Source: Clostridia bacterium (lineage in GTDB: Bacteria; Bacillota; Clostridia; Lutisporales; Lutisporaceae). From it: a stretch of 49,320 nt of DNA. A program made the translations under genes and the position numbers. The stretch lies in contig JARBUB010000001.1 of the NCBI GenBank assembly GCA_029239905.1, positions 1 through 49,320 on the forward strand, written 5' to 3'. This document shows, in pieces, positions 25,037 through 33,451 of this stretch. Under the pieces are notes generated by a model. The model searched no databases. It saw nothing but the letters and a program-made list of their open reading frames with translations, and was not told the DNA's origin. The number at the start of each line of letters is the position of its first letter. Position 1 is the first letter of the stretch.

Positions 25037-25213
25037 ATGCCTAGAAGAATTAATGAATCAGATTGCGCCGCTTGTGGAACTTGTCAAAGAGTATGTCTCG
25101 TTGGATGTATAACACAGAGAAACGATAAAATAATATTAATCAATAAATCTGCCTGTGTTGACTGTGGAGCTTGCCAGCTTGCTTGTCCTAAGAAATGTAT
25201 TTCTCAAGATTAA
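25037..25213 (+). CDS. 2[4Fe-4S] ferredoxin
   Basis: Clostridial-type ferredoxin of 58 residues with two complete cluster motifs: CAACGTCQRVC with a further C (LVGC), and CVDCGACQLACPKKC. The ATG at 25037 follows GGAG at 25027-25030; an in-frame TTG five codons earlier lacks a site. It lies 24 bp after the FMN-protein gene and is probably its redox partner. A 13-bp hairpin follows. Confidence 0.92.
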   Translation: MPRRINESDCAACGTCQRVCLVGCITQRNDKIILINKSACVDCGACQLACPKKCISQD

Positions 25214-25215
25214 TG

Positions 25216-25251
25216 ATTAAACCGTACCTGAAATAAGCGGTACGGTTTAAT
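25216..25251. terminator. bidirectional hairpin between ferredoxin and cupin genes
   Basis: ATTAAACCGTACC (25216-25228) pairs perfectly with 25239-25251 across a 10-base loop. It sits between two converging genes. T-tracts are weak, so some read-through is possible. Confidence 0.7.
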
Positions 25252-25264
25252 AGTTGCCATATGA

Positions 25265-25660
25265 TTATACTAGACTTTTTACTGTCTCTAACTCTTCCCT
25301 ACTCAAAGGATATATGTCGCTGTTATCCATACTTGTAGAGGAATCTTCGATAAGTACCATTTTTGTATCTTTGCAGGTAATAGTATTATGCCAAAGTGTT
25401 GCTGGAATATTATAAACCTTGTTTGGCTCCATGCTTACTTGGCCAAATTCTAATCCATCCTCTGTCTCGTTCGCAAAGATCAGCGTGCATGAACCTGACA
25501 GCAGTACAAATAACTCATCCGTCAAATTATGACGTTCTAGGCAGTCAATTCCAGTAATATCGTTTGCTGGCTTCCAATTTTTAATACCCACAGTCCATTT
25601 CTCATTTTCAAACACACGATTCATGCCTTCACCGTTAAATGCATAGGTCTCTATTTTCAT
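25265..25660 (-). CDS. small cupin-domain protein
   Basis: Single-domain beta-barrel protein of 131 residues. It keeps one recognisable cupin motif region (CLERHNLTDELFVLLSG, with HxxxDE) and a second (KVYNIPATLWHNTI, with a metal-type His). It ends the transketolase/ABC operon, 1 bp after the C-terminal transketolase subunit gene. Small cupins in sugar operons are often isomerases or mutarotases acting on free or phosphorylated sugars, but this one is not assigned. Confidence 0.75.
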   Translation of the reverse strand: MKIETYAFNGEGMNRVFENEKWTVGIKNWKPANDITGIDCLERHNLTDELFVLLSGSCTLIFANETEDGLEFGQVSMEPNKVYNIPATLWHNTITCKDTKMVLIEDSSTSMDNSDIYPLSREELETVKSLV

Positions 25661-25661
25661 T

Positions 25662-26597
25662 TTATATCTCCTTACTTAAAAGTGACTTACAGTGATTGAT
25701 AATGTTTTCAGCATTAAGCCCATAAGCGTTAAATAAATCCTGAGGTTTGCCTGATTTACCAAACATGTCATTAACGCCAACTCTTGAGAACTTTACATCT
25801 GACTTGCCGGCAAGTATTTCTGCTACAGCAGATCCAAGTCCTCCAATAATAGAATGTTCTTCAGCTGTGACAATGGCCTTACACTTTGCTGCCATCTGAA
25901 GGACACATTCACTGTCAATAGGCTTAATGGTATGCATGTTCACAACAGCTGCATCTATACCATCTTTTTCAAGGACTCTAGCTGCCTGCATCGCCTCTGG
26001 TATCATCAGTCCCGCTGCAATAATACATACATCCTTTCCATCCCTTATAATATTTGCTTTTCCAGGGATAAACGGCGTATCTTCTGTAGTAATATCCTCA
26101 CAGATCGGGCGCGCTACACGGATATAGACTGGGCCATTAATCTCACTTGCTGCCCTTACTGCTTTTTTCATTTCAGCTGGATCACAGGGAACAAAGATCG
26201 TCATACCAGGTAAAACACGCATTAGTGCAATGTCTTCTATAGACTGATGGCTTCCTCCGTCCTCTCCCACACAAAGACCTGAATGGGATAAGCATAGCTT
26301 AACATTTGCATTCACATAGCTGATTGAGTTGCGTATTTGCTCATAAGCACGGCCAGCACCAAATAGTGCAAAGGTGCTTACAAATGGAATGAGTCCAGAA
26401 TGTGAGAATCCTGCTGCTGCACACATCATATTTGTCTCTGCTATGCCAAAATTATAGAAACGATCCGGGTACGCTTCTTTAAATATACTTGTCATCGTTG
26501 CATGAGCTAAATCAGCATCCAAAACTACAATTTTATCATTTTCTGCTCCTAAATCTCTTAAAGCTTCTCCATAAGCAACTCTTAGTGATTGACCCAT
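25662..26597 (-). CDS. transketolase, C-terminal subunit
   Basis: The pyrimidine-binding and C-terminal domains of a split transketolase, 311 residues. The pyrimidine-domain glutamate lies in FNFGIAETNMMCAAAGF (near 55), followed by SHSGLCVGEDGGSHQSIEDIALMR and a C-terminal domain with AEEHSIIGGLGSAVAE. It shares one base with the N-terminal subunit gene, so translation is coupled. With that subunit it would transfer two-carbon units between sugar phosphates, here probably for the sugar imported by this operon. A DXS-like role is unlikely without the single-chain layout. Confidence 0.92.
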   Translation of the reverse strand: MGQSLRVAYGEALRDLGAENDKIVVLDADLAHATMTSIFKEAYPDRFYNFGIAETNMMCAAAGFSHSGLIPFVSTFALFGAGRAYEQIRNSISYVNANVKLCLSHSGLCVGEDGGSHQSIEDIALMRVLPGMTIFVPCDPAEMKKAVRAASEINGPVYIRVARPICEDITTEDTPFIPGKANIIRDGKDVCIIAAGLMIPEAMQAARVLEKDGIDAAVVNMHTIKPIDSECVLQMAAKCKAIVTAEEHSIIGGLGSAVAEILAGKSDVKFSRVGVNDMFGKSGKPQDLFNAYGLNAENIINHCKSLLSKEI

Positions 26598-27409
26598 TAC
26601 AATTCTACCCCCAATTCTGCTACTGCTCTTTCATACTCCTCTTTGCTAGGTGCCTTTCCATGCCATCCAAACTGGTCTGACATAAAAGATACACCATGTC
26701 CTTTATGGGTTTCACAGCAGATAAACTTAGGCTTTCCGCTGATAGGGGCCTTAATTGCATAGGTGATTGCATCGATATCATGGCCATCTACCTTATAACA
26801 TTCAAACCCAAATGCTTTATATTTCTCACAAATATCTCCAAGGCTCATAACTTCGTCATTGGAACCATCAATCTGAAGCCCATTATGATCAAGCATTACA
26901 ATAAGATTATCCAGTTTGTAGTGGGCTGCTGCCATCGCCGCCTCCCATACAAGGCCTTCTTGAATTTCGCCATCTCCAACGATGGCATAAATTTGATAAT
27001 CTTCTTTTTTGTGCTTTGCCGCCAAGGCCATTCCTACAGCAACAGATATGCCCTGTCCTAAGGAACCCGTATTAACATCTACCCCTGGCGTTTTATTCAT
27101 ATCTGGATGCCCTTGAAGATGGCTGTCAATTTGACGAAGGTGCCAAAGGTCTTCTCTTGGAAAGAATCCTAGATCGGCTAAGATTGCATAAAGCGTGGGG
27201 CTTGCGTGGCCTTTACTAAGTACAATGCGGTCACGGGTTTCCATCTTAGGGTTCTTAGGATCAATATTTGCTGTTTTATAATAGATGGCCATCAGCATTT
27301 CTACGCAGGATAAAGATCCTCCTGGATGACCAGACTGACAGGTATAGAGCATTTTTAAAATATCTGCTCTAATCTGTTTAGCTTTCTCTTCTAGACTAAT
27401 AGTGTTCAT
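26597..27409 (-). CDS. transketolase, N-terminal (TPP-binding) subunit
   Basis: Thiamine-diphosphate-binding half of a split transketolase, 270 residues. It contains SGHPGGSLSCVEML (about 24-37), KGHASPTLYA, the TPP/Mg motif beginning GDGEIQEGLVWEA and ending in a HN, and a His in CCETHKGHGVSFM. It sits between the CUT1 permease genes and the C-terminal half, inside a transporter operon, which marks it as pathway-specific and not the housekeeping copy. Confidence 0.93.
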   Translation of the reverse strand: MNTISLEEKAKQIRADILKMLYTCQSGHPGGSLSCVEMLMAIYYKTANIDPKNPKMETRDRIVLSKGHASPTLYAILADLGFFPREDLWHLRQIDSHLQGHPDMNKTPGVDVNTGSLGQGISVAVGMALAAKHKKEDYQIYAIVGDGEIQEGLVWEAAMAAAHYKLDNLIVMLDHNGLQIDGSNDEVMSLGDICEKYKAFGFECYKVDGHDIDAITYAIKAPISGKPKFICCETHKGHGVSFMSDQFGWHGKAPSKEEYERAVAELGVEL

Positions 27410-27469
27410 TTAAAGTACCATTCCTTTCGATGTCTTTTATTAAAAATAAGATAAAGTTATTTTCTTTGT

Positions 27470-28309
27470 TTAACCTTTTTCTGCTCCTGCCGTTAAACCT
27501 TCTACGAGTCTCCTTTGTGCAAAGAAGAACATCACACATACTGGAATGATTGTTATAATTCCCCCTGCAGTTAATAGATCCCACTGAACGCCGAGCTGTC
27601 CTATCAGATTCTTAAGTGCTACGGGTATCGTTCTATTGCTTTCGTTTGTAAACATAACAGCAAAGGTATACTCATTCCAAGCCGTCATAAAGATGTATAC
27701 CCCAGTAGCAATAAGGCAAGGCACTAGAACTGGGAGAACGATTTTAATAAAAGCATAAAATCTATTGGCTCCATCTATTAAAGCAGCCTCTTCTAAAGAC
27801 TGTGGCAGGTCGTTCATATAGCCATTTAAAAGCCACACAGAAAACGGAATTGTAAAAGTGGTATAGGCAAGAACTAGTGCAAGAGGTGTATATAAAATAC
27901 TTAGGCTTCGCATGATGGTGTATAAAGGTATTAATAACAAAACCGTAGGAAACATGTTGTTGGTTAAAAAAATAATCATAAGCAGCTTTCTGCCTTTAAA
28001 ACGGTATCTTGAGAAAGCATAGGCTGCCAGCATAGAAACTAATAGTGATACAACAGTTGATGATGCAGCAACTACAAAGCTATTTGTCATAGACTTTAAG
28101 AAGTTAAACTCTCCAAACAGCTTAATATAAGATGCAAACGTTGCATGCTGAGGCCAGTATGTGACTACGCTTCCATAAAGTTCACTCTCTGGTTTTATCG
28201 AGGTTATAAATGTCCAGTAAAACGGAAAGAGCAAAAACAGCATGAGTGCGCTTAAGGGCAGATAAATACTAAAAATTCTTCTTGCCATTGTATCTTTATT
28301 CCTACTCAT
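27470..28309 (-). CDS. CUT1 sugar ABC transporter permease (MalG-like)
   Basis: Integral membrane protein of 279 residues with six predicted helices and the EAA loop EAALIDGANRFYAFIKIVLP near residue 185, which docks to the ATPase. It begins in the overlap (ATGA) with the preceding permease gene. It pairs with the MalF-like protein encoded at 28306. The C-terminal VEGLTAGAEKG is typical. No ATPase gene accompanies the operon. Confidence 0.93.
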   Translation of the reverse strand: MSRNKDTMARRIFSIYLPLSALMLFLLFPFYWTFITSIKPESELYGSVVTYWPQHATFASYIKLFGEFNFLKSMTNSFVVAASSTVVSLLVSMLAAYAFSRYRFKGRKLLMIIFLTNNMFPTVLLLIPLYTIMRSLSILYTPLALVLAYTTFTIPFSVWLLNGYMNDLPQSLEEAALIDGANRFYAFIKIVLPVLVPCLIATGVYIFMTAWNEYTFAVMFTNESNRTIPVALKNLIGQLGVQWDLLTAGGIITIIPVCVMFFFAQRRLVEGLTAGAEKG

Positions 28310-29184
28310 ACCTTCTCCTCCTTAAATCTTTTCCTTAGATAAGGGACAGCTGCCAAAGAAAGCATTAGGGTCAATATAAGAGATATTGCTGCCGCATACC
28401 CCATATTAAGGACATTTGCTTTATTGAATATATAAATGCTAAGTGTCTGTGTAGAATAAGCAGGTCCACCTTCTGTCATATTCATAATGAGGTCTACCGA
28501 GTTGGCAACCCAAATAATTCGCAGCAACAGCGTAATGAAAATAGTATTCTTAATTGATGGCACAGTAATCTTAAACAGCTTCTGAAATCTCGATGCCCCA
28601 TCTACGTCTGCAGCCTCATACATTTCTTGAGATACTCCCTGAAGCCCAGCTAGAATCATAAGAGCAAAAAACGGTATTCCCTGCCAGACAATCGTTGCAA
28701 TAACGCTTGGAAATGCCGTATTCGTCTGTGCTAAAAAAGGAACCTTTTCATCAATAATATGTAACCTTATTAAAATATCATTTAAAACACCATAGTTTCC
28801 GTCATAAATCCATCTCCACATAAGACCAATGAGCACTCCAGGGGTGCACCAAGGAATCAAGCTGACTGCTCTCACAATGCCGCGGCCACTAAACTTTTGA
28901 TTTAAAATAAGAGCTAATATGAATCCAAACAAGAACTGCAGCCCTACTCCAAATCCAACCCAAAGCAGTGTGCGTACAAAAGCATCCCAAAACAAGGGGT
29001 CATGAAAGATTTCAATAAAGTTTCCGATCCCTATAAATTTCAAGCTATTTGGCCTTCTTAAATCATAATTTTGAAAACTCATTAATATTGCCTTAGCTAC
29101 TGGCACAAACACTACCCCTAGCATGATTAAAAAAGCAGGTGCTACCAAGAAATATGGCGTTATATTGATCTTTCTGCTTCGCAT
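28306..29184 (-). CDS. CUT1 sugar ABC transporter permease (MalF-like)
   Basis: Integral membrane protein of 292 residues with six predicted helices and the EAA loop EAADVDGASRFQKLFKITVP near residue 190. GGAGGGAC precedes the ATG. It is separated from the binding-protein gene by 121 bp that contain an imperfect stem-loop, and overlaps the next permease gene by 4 bp. Confidence 0.93.
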   Translation of the reverse strand: MRSRKINITPYFLVAPAFLIMLGVVFVPVAKAILMSFQNYDLRRPNSLKFIGIGNFIEIFHDPLFWDAFVRTLLWVGFGVGLQFLFGFILALILNQKFSGRGIVRAVSLIPWCTPGVLIGLMWRWIYDGNYGVLNDILIRLHIIDEKVPFLAQTNTAFPSVIATIVWQGIPFFALMILAGLQGVSQEMYEAADVDGASRFQKLFKITVPSIKNTIFITLLLRIIWVANSVDLIMNMTEGGPAYSTQTLSIYIFNKANVLNMGYAAAISLILTLMLSLAAVPYLRKRFKEEKV

Positions 29185-29242
29185 AAGTCCCTCCTTCTAC
29201 AATAATTGTAAATAAAAATATTTATCTTTTGATTTTATCTAG

Positions 29243-29292
29243 CAGCATGCCAGCCAGCCCTTTTTCACAAAGCTGACCAGCTGATGCCAGAC
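29243..29292 (-). other. imperfect stem-loop between binding-protein and permease genes
   Basis: GCAT...CCAGCCAGC pairs imperfectly with GCTGACCAGCTGATGC across a T-rich loop. It parallels the stem-loops found at the equivalent position in the other three transporter operons (10542, 36078 and 43749). Confidence 0.45.
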
Positions 29293-29305
29293 TTAGAATC
29301 TATCT

Positions 29306-30640
29306 TTATTTGTAGAGTTCTTTTTGCAGGGTTTCCATAGCCTCTTTTGCAGTAATCTCTCCTGAGAGAGCCTGTGAAATAGTGTTAGGCCAAATTGTGC
29401 TTACCCATTCTGTTGTTGTGTCAAGAATAGGGAGAATACCTGCGTAAGAAACCCCTTCTATAGATGCTTTCATAAATTTATTATCTTGGAAAACTGGCAT
29501 AGCCTGAACACGTTTGCTTACTGGAACGTTACCTGTTGTTTCACACCAAACTTGCTGCCCCTTTCCTGCTGCCATATAGGATACAAACTCAAAGGCAGCC
29601 TCTTTGTCTTTACATTTTTCAAAAATAACATTTTCTGTATCTCCCATAGATGTCCATTGGCCGTCTCCTTTAGGGAATGGGAAAGCTGCTACATCCTCAC
29701 CAAATGTTTCTACCATCCCTGCTGATGAACCTGTATGATGGATAGTCATAGCTGTTCTTCCTGATTTGAAGTTTGCAATAATTTCATTAAAACCATCTGC
29801 TGGTGCTGTTGGAGGTACATAACCCTTTTTGTATAGATTCATAAAGTCTTCCATGCCTTTTACAGCCTGATCAGTAGTAAAATCCTCAAAACTGCCTCCT
29901 CTGCCATGAATGAAACTTCCCCATGGTTCCTGTCCGCCCTTTGCTCCTCTCATACCAAAGCCGTATACATCTATTTTCCCGTCGCCATCAGTATCTCTGG
30001 TTAACTTTTCGCAAGCCGTCAAAAACTCTTCGTATGTTTTTGGTACTTCAATCCCTACCTCTTTAAACATAGATGGACGGTAATATACATATAAAACTTG
30101 AGTATTCCATGGCATGACGTAGGTTTTGTCTGAGCCTCCTGCCTGCTTCATAATGTTATAAAGGTTTGCGTCGATATCGTCTTTATCAGCCCATTTCTCA
30201 ATATAGCCATCTAATTCTGCCAGTAAATTATTTGCTGTAAATAAAGGAGTAGCTGTAAGCTTCCAAGTAGCTATATCAGGCCCCCCTCCGCCCATTGCAG
30301 CTGTAAATAGATTTTGGCTGTAAGCTCCGCCGTCCCAAGGCTGTTCTTCAGCTTTTATCGTGATGCCTGATTTATTTGTTTCATTGAATTCTTTTACAAT
30401 CTCCTGCATCTTATTTGAGTAATCTGAGTTGTCTGCCCAGTACCAATATGTAAGTGTGGTCTCTTTTGAAGCGGTTTCCTCTTCACTTTTTGCATCTTTA
30501 GTATCTGCGCTGTTATTCTCTGCAGGTGCATTTGCTGTCTCCTTAGGCGTGGCACTTTCTTCTTTAGTGCTGCCTCCGCATCCTGTTAAAGAAGAAATAC
30601 TAAGAGCTAATACTGCTAATACCGCTAATAATTTTTTCAT
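29306..30640 (-). CDS. CUT1 sugar-binding lipoprotein
   Basis: Extracellular lipid-anchored solute-binding protein (SBP_bac_1) of 444 residues. The signal LLAVLAVLALSISSLTGCGG puts the lipid-modified Cys near residue 21. A Glu/Ala/Thr linker follows, then the binding domain from about 60. DTDGDGKIDVYGFGMRG is a common insertion, possibly calcium-binding, in this family. GGAGGGA lies just ahead of the ATG. The start region overlaps the end of the GntR gene by 41 bases. Substrate unknown. Confidence 0.93.
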   Translation of the reverse strand: MKKLLAVLAVLALSISSLTGCGGSTKEESATPKETANAPAENNSADTKDAKSEEETASKETTLTYWYWADNSDYSNKMQEIVKEFNETNKSGITIKAEEQPWDGGAYSQNLFTAAMGGGGPDIATWKLTATPLFTANNLLAELDGYIEKWADKDDIDANLYNIMKQAGGSDKTYVMPWNTQVLYVYYRPSMFKEVGIEVPKTYEEFLTACEKLTRDTDGDGKIDVYGFGMRGAKGGQEPWGSFIHGRGGSFEDFTTDQAVKGMEDFMNLYKKGYVPPTAPADGFNEIIANFKSGRTAMTIHHTGSSAGMVETFGEDVAAFPFPKGDGQWTSMGDTENVIFEKCKDKEAAFEFVSYMAAGKGQQVWCETTGNVPVSKRVQAMPVFQDNKFMKASIEGVSYAGILPILDTTTEWVSTIWPNTISQALSGEITAKEAMETLQKELYK

Positions 30641-31334
30641 GTAATCCCTCCATTATTTTTATATCATCCAGTGTTTGCCGGATATGTTTTTCTACTTCAT
30701 ATCTTGCCTTCATTACATCCCGTGACCTTATAGCATAAAAAATATTAGTATGACTTTTAAGTGCCCTCTCGAAACTGCCTTTTGAGTGTACTGTTTCTGG
30801 ATAGGCCTTTCTGATGGATTCGCAAATGATCGGAATAACCTTGTGCAGTACATCATTATGAGTACACTGAGCTACCGCAGAATGAAACTCAACATCCAGC
30901 AAAGTAAACTCTTCAGAGTGGTCCGTCGATTTGTTCATCTTATTAATAATTTCTTCTAGTATTTCAATGTCTTTTTCCTCTGCCCTCAGCACTGCTATAA
31001 GTGCGATCTCTGGTTCAATTAAGAGCCTCGCCTCTAAGAGCGCCTCAAGAAGTCCAGGCTGATTAATAAAGTCAAGCCCAAGAGGATCTTTCGTCATGCC
31101 CGTATGAGAACTTACGAAAGTACCCTTTCCCCGTCTTATCTCAACAATGTTTTCAGCCTTTAACAGATTCATAGCTTCTCTAATTGTTGAGCGGCTCATT
31201 CCAAAGGTTTCAGTCAATTCACTTTCACTAGGCAGCCTTGTACCAGGCTGCATATTCGATTTAATGATGCTTTTCTTCACCTCTGTTGCTACCATCATCG
31301 CCAGTCCTCTTGTGTCTGATTGTTTCCCTTTCAT
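30600..31334 (-). CDS. FadR-subfamily GntR regulator of the transketolase/ABC operon
   Basis: Regulator of 244 residues: N-terminal winged HTH (LPSESELTETFGMSRSTIRE, about 34-53) and a C-terminal FCD all-helical domain with metal-type residues (DVEFHSAVAQ). It is the first gene of its operon. Its last 41 bases overlap the binding-protein gene in another frame, so the binding protein's ribosome-binding site and start lie inside this gene and the two are translationally linked. The effector is probably an intermediate of the sugar pathway. Confidence 0.92.
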   Translation of the reverse strand: MKGKQSDTRGLAMMVATEVKKSIIKSNMQPGTRLPSESELTETFGMSRSTIREAMNLLKAENIVEIRRGKGTFVSSHTGMTKDPLGLDFINQPGLLEALLEARLLIEPEIALIAVLRAEEKDIEILEEIINKMNKSTDHSEEFTLLDVEFHSAVAQCTHNDVLHKVIPIICESIRKAYPETVHSKGSFERALKSHTNIFYAIRSRDVMKARYEVEKHIRQTLDDIKIMEGLHEKIISGISSISS

Positions 31335-31636
31335 TCTTCACATCCCCCCTTTATAGCCTATTTAGCTTTTAAACATCAGACAACTTGAGATAAATTATTA
31401 GTTAAAACTTCTTTTTTAAAATAGGATTAGGTATGTTCGCGTCATACTATATCATATGATACAATTTGATTTATATGACTATTATTACATTTATATCCAA
31501 TACAAGTTAGAAAGCTGCTTGCGCATATTGCACAATAATACTCATTTTTTCTCTAGTCCGACGTCCTACATTTTCAAGGGAATGACGAGTTTTTAAGTAT
31601 TTGAAGCCAAAAAAATCTCGTAAATTAAGACATAAA
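31335..31636. other. AT-rich promoter region of the GntR/ABC/transketolase operon
   Basis: About 300 bp without a supported gene. It must contain the minus-strand operon promoter, though no consensus pair stands out. The only clear symmetric element is TATCATATGATA at 31450-31461. Confidence 0.5.
31450..31461. promoter_or_regulatory. candidate FadR-type operator
   Basis: Perfect 12-bp palindrome TATCATATGATA within a longer AT-rich near-repeat, about 116 bp ahead of the GntR start. Position and symmetry fit autoregulation by the FadR-type protein encoded at 30600. Confidence 0.45.
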
Positions 31637-31671
31637 AAATAAAAATCCCACTAGGCATATTGCCTAGTGGG
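31637..31671 (-). terminator. rho-independent terminator of the GntR/UTRA gene
   Basis: On the minus strand an 11-bp perfect stem (CCCACTAGGCA, loop of 3) at 31671-31647 is followed by ATTTTTATTTT. It lies 31 bases past the regulator stop. Confidence 0.9.
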
Positions 31672-31702
31672 TAACTTTACTCTTCTTATGAATCACCTTA
31701 TC

Positions 31703-32410
31703 TTATTTCGTTAAGTCTACTGTATATACAAAATAATCATTACGTATGATATTTTTGGTGTACTCAATTAAATCTGTTACAGAATAAGTCATACGTTTAG
31801 TTTCAATGGCTACTATATCATCTCCAAGATTGAGAAGCTCTTTCTCTTTTCTAGTTATTTGTATTGCCTTAATGGTCTCAACGGCGCTATCAGGCTTTTG
31901 TCCCATAGATTCTAGAGTGTTATATAAACCATTGTTATGAACCATATCCACGGTAAGTTGGGGAAACAATTTCAGAGGCAAATAAGTGTACTCGATGGTG
32001 TATGGAACATCTGCTGCATAAAAAAGACGAACCATATAAATAACATCCTCGCCCTCTTCCAAATTCAAATGTTCAGCTATACCTTTATCTCCTTTAATAA
32101 TTTCAAAGGATAATAACTTTACCTCATGCTTAATTCCTTGTTCTTGAAACATATTGCGCAAGGTATATAACTTTTCTAACTTGCGTTCAAGGGATTTGAG
32201 TTGTACAAAGCTTCCGCTGCCTTGTTTACGCACGACATAGCCTTCGATTTCTAAGTTACGAAGAGCTTCTCGTACCGTAGTGCGGCTAATGTTGTACATA
32301 TCACACAAAGTTCTCTCTGCAGGTAGCTTTTCCCCATTTTTGAATTCTCCCGATTTAATTTTAGTAAGTAGCTCTTGGTAGAATTGCTGATGCATTACTT
32401 CTTTTGACAT
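31703..32410 (-). CDS. GntR regulator with UTRA domain (HutC subfamily) of the galactosamine-like cassette
   Basis: Regulator of 235 residues. Winged HTH at about 1-70 (LPAERTLCDMYNISRTTVRE) and a UTRA ligand-binding domain at about 90-230. Its own promoter carries the operator TGGTAATGACCA, one base different from the TGGTAATTACCA array at the cassette promoter (40936-40977). This ties regulator to cassette and indicates autoregulation. UTRA ligands are often phosphorylated amino sugars, which suits the kinase and AgaS-like enzyme of the cassette. Confidence 0.92.
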   Translation of the reverse strand: MSKEVMHQQFYQELLTKIKSGEFKNGEKLPAERTLCDMYNISRTTVREALRNLEIEGYVVRKQGSGSFVQLKSLERKLEKLYTLRNMFQEQGIKHEVKLLSFEIIKGDKGIAEHLNLEEGEDVIYMVRLFYAADVPYTIEYTYLPLKLFPQLTVDMVHNNGLYNTLESMGQKPDSAVETIKAIQITRKEKELLNLGDDIVAIETKRMTYSVTDLIEYTKNIIRNDYFVYTVDLTK

Positions 32411-32439
32411 GGGTTACTCCTCATCATGGTTACTTTTTT

Positions 32440-32451
32440 TGGTAATGACCA
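32440..32451. promoter_or_regulatory. GntR operator at the regulator's own promoter
   Basis: TGGTAATGACCA, matching the cassette operators except for one base. It begins just past the -10 box, and a half-site TGGTTAC lies 13 bp away at 32427. Confidence 0.75.
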
Positions 32452-32456
32452 ATATA

Positions 32457-32484
32457 ATAATACCATAACTGATATAAATTGCAA
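32457..32484 (-). promoter_or_regulatory. promoter of the GntR/UTRA gene
   Basis: On the minus strand, -35 TTGCAA (32484-32479), 16-base spacer, -10 TATTAT (32462-32457). The operator at 32440-32451 directly follows. Confidence 0.62.
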
Positions 32485-32518
32485 GTCCTTATTAATTTAC
32501 CCTTATAATACGCTGCAT

Positions 32519-33451
32519 CTATAGGACTTTCTTGACCTCTACAAGTGTTCTGAATTTCTTCACCAGCTCTTGTTCCACATAGCCAGTTTCTTGAAATTGG
32601 GTGTTGGCACTACCACACGCACATGCTAAGGTTAGAATCTCATGTTCTTCATACCCACGATGAATTCCCACTGCCAGTCCTGCCATAAAGGCATCTCCAG
32701 ATCCCACCGTATTGATGACCTGGTCGAGTGGCAGAGAATATTGCAGTATATCTTTTTCCATCGGTACTAAGACACCGTCTTTACCCATACTGACCATAGG
32801 GAAGTGAATACCTTGACAATATAGATTCAACAGTTCTTTTCCAAGATTGGATGGATTTGCAGAAACTTTTGGAAATAGCTCTGCCATCTCATCCTCATTT
32901 GGCTTAATTGCCGTTGGAATTTCCTTGATTCCTTCTAGTAATGCTTCACCACTGGTATCTAGCAGAACGCTTATCTTCTGCTGCTTCGCCATACGAATGA
33001 GACTTCGATAAGCATCCGCTGGCAGCCCCCTAGGTAAACTTCCACTTAAGACAACGACAGTTGCTTCCTTCAATAAAGCATCATACTGTTCCAAAAAAAG
33101 GTCATATTCCTTTTTTTGTACTGTTGGGCCTTTTTCCAAAATTTCAGTGCACTCCCCAGTTTTTCCGTCCACGACGTTGATACATATGCGGGTTTCTCCT
33201 TCTATCGGAAGGAGGCAGGTTTTTATTCCAGACTGTCTTGCCATCTTTTCAAAACTTGAGCCATTTGCTCCGCCGATCAAACCAGTCAAACAAACTTGTT
33301 CACCTAAGCAGGTGGCAACCCTTGCCACATTCATTCCTTTTCCTCCAGCACTTCGGAGAACTTTTACTGGCCTCTGAACCTTTCCTGCTCCAAAGTTCTC
33401 CATAAGATACATGGTATCAATCGCTGGGTTTAGTGAAACGACGATGATCAT
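32519..33451 (-). CDS. tagatose-6-phosphate / fructose-1-phosphate-type kinase (LacC/FruK, PfkB family)
   Basis: Cytoplasmic kinase of 310 residues. It has the start SLNPAIDTMY typical of the LacC/FruK branch, PfkB signature 1 (SAGGKGMNVARVATCLG, about 34-50), LSGSLPRGLP near 130 and signature 2 with the catalytic Asp (NTVGSGDAFMAGLAVG, near 249). Paired with a class II aldolase and an AgaS-like enzyme, tagatose 6-phosphate is the likeliest substrate, giving tagatose 1,6-bisphosphate. Fructose 1-phosphate is less likely, as no fructose PTS is present. It shares one base with the aldolase gene. Confidence 0.86.
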   Translation of the reverse strand: MIIVVSLNPAIDTMYLMENFGAGKVQRPVKVLRSAGGKGMNVARVATCLGEQVCLTGLIGGANGSSFEKMARQSGIKTCLLPIEGETRICINVVDGKTGECTEILEKGPTVQKKEYDLFLEQYDALLKEATVVVLSGSLPRGLPADAYRSLIRMAKQQKISVLLDTSGEALLEGIKEIPTAIKPNEDEMAELFPKVSANPSNLGKELLNLYCQGIHFPMVSMGKDGVLVPMEKDILQYSLPLDQVINTVGSGDAFMAGLAVGIHRGYEEHEILTLACACGSANTQFQETGYVEQELVKKFRTLVEVKKVL

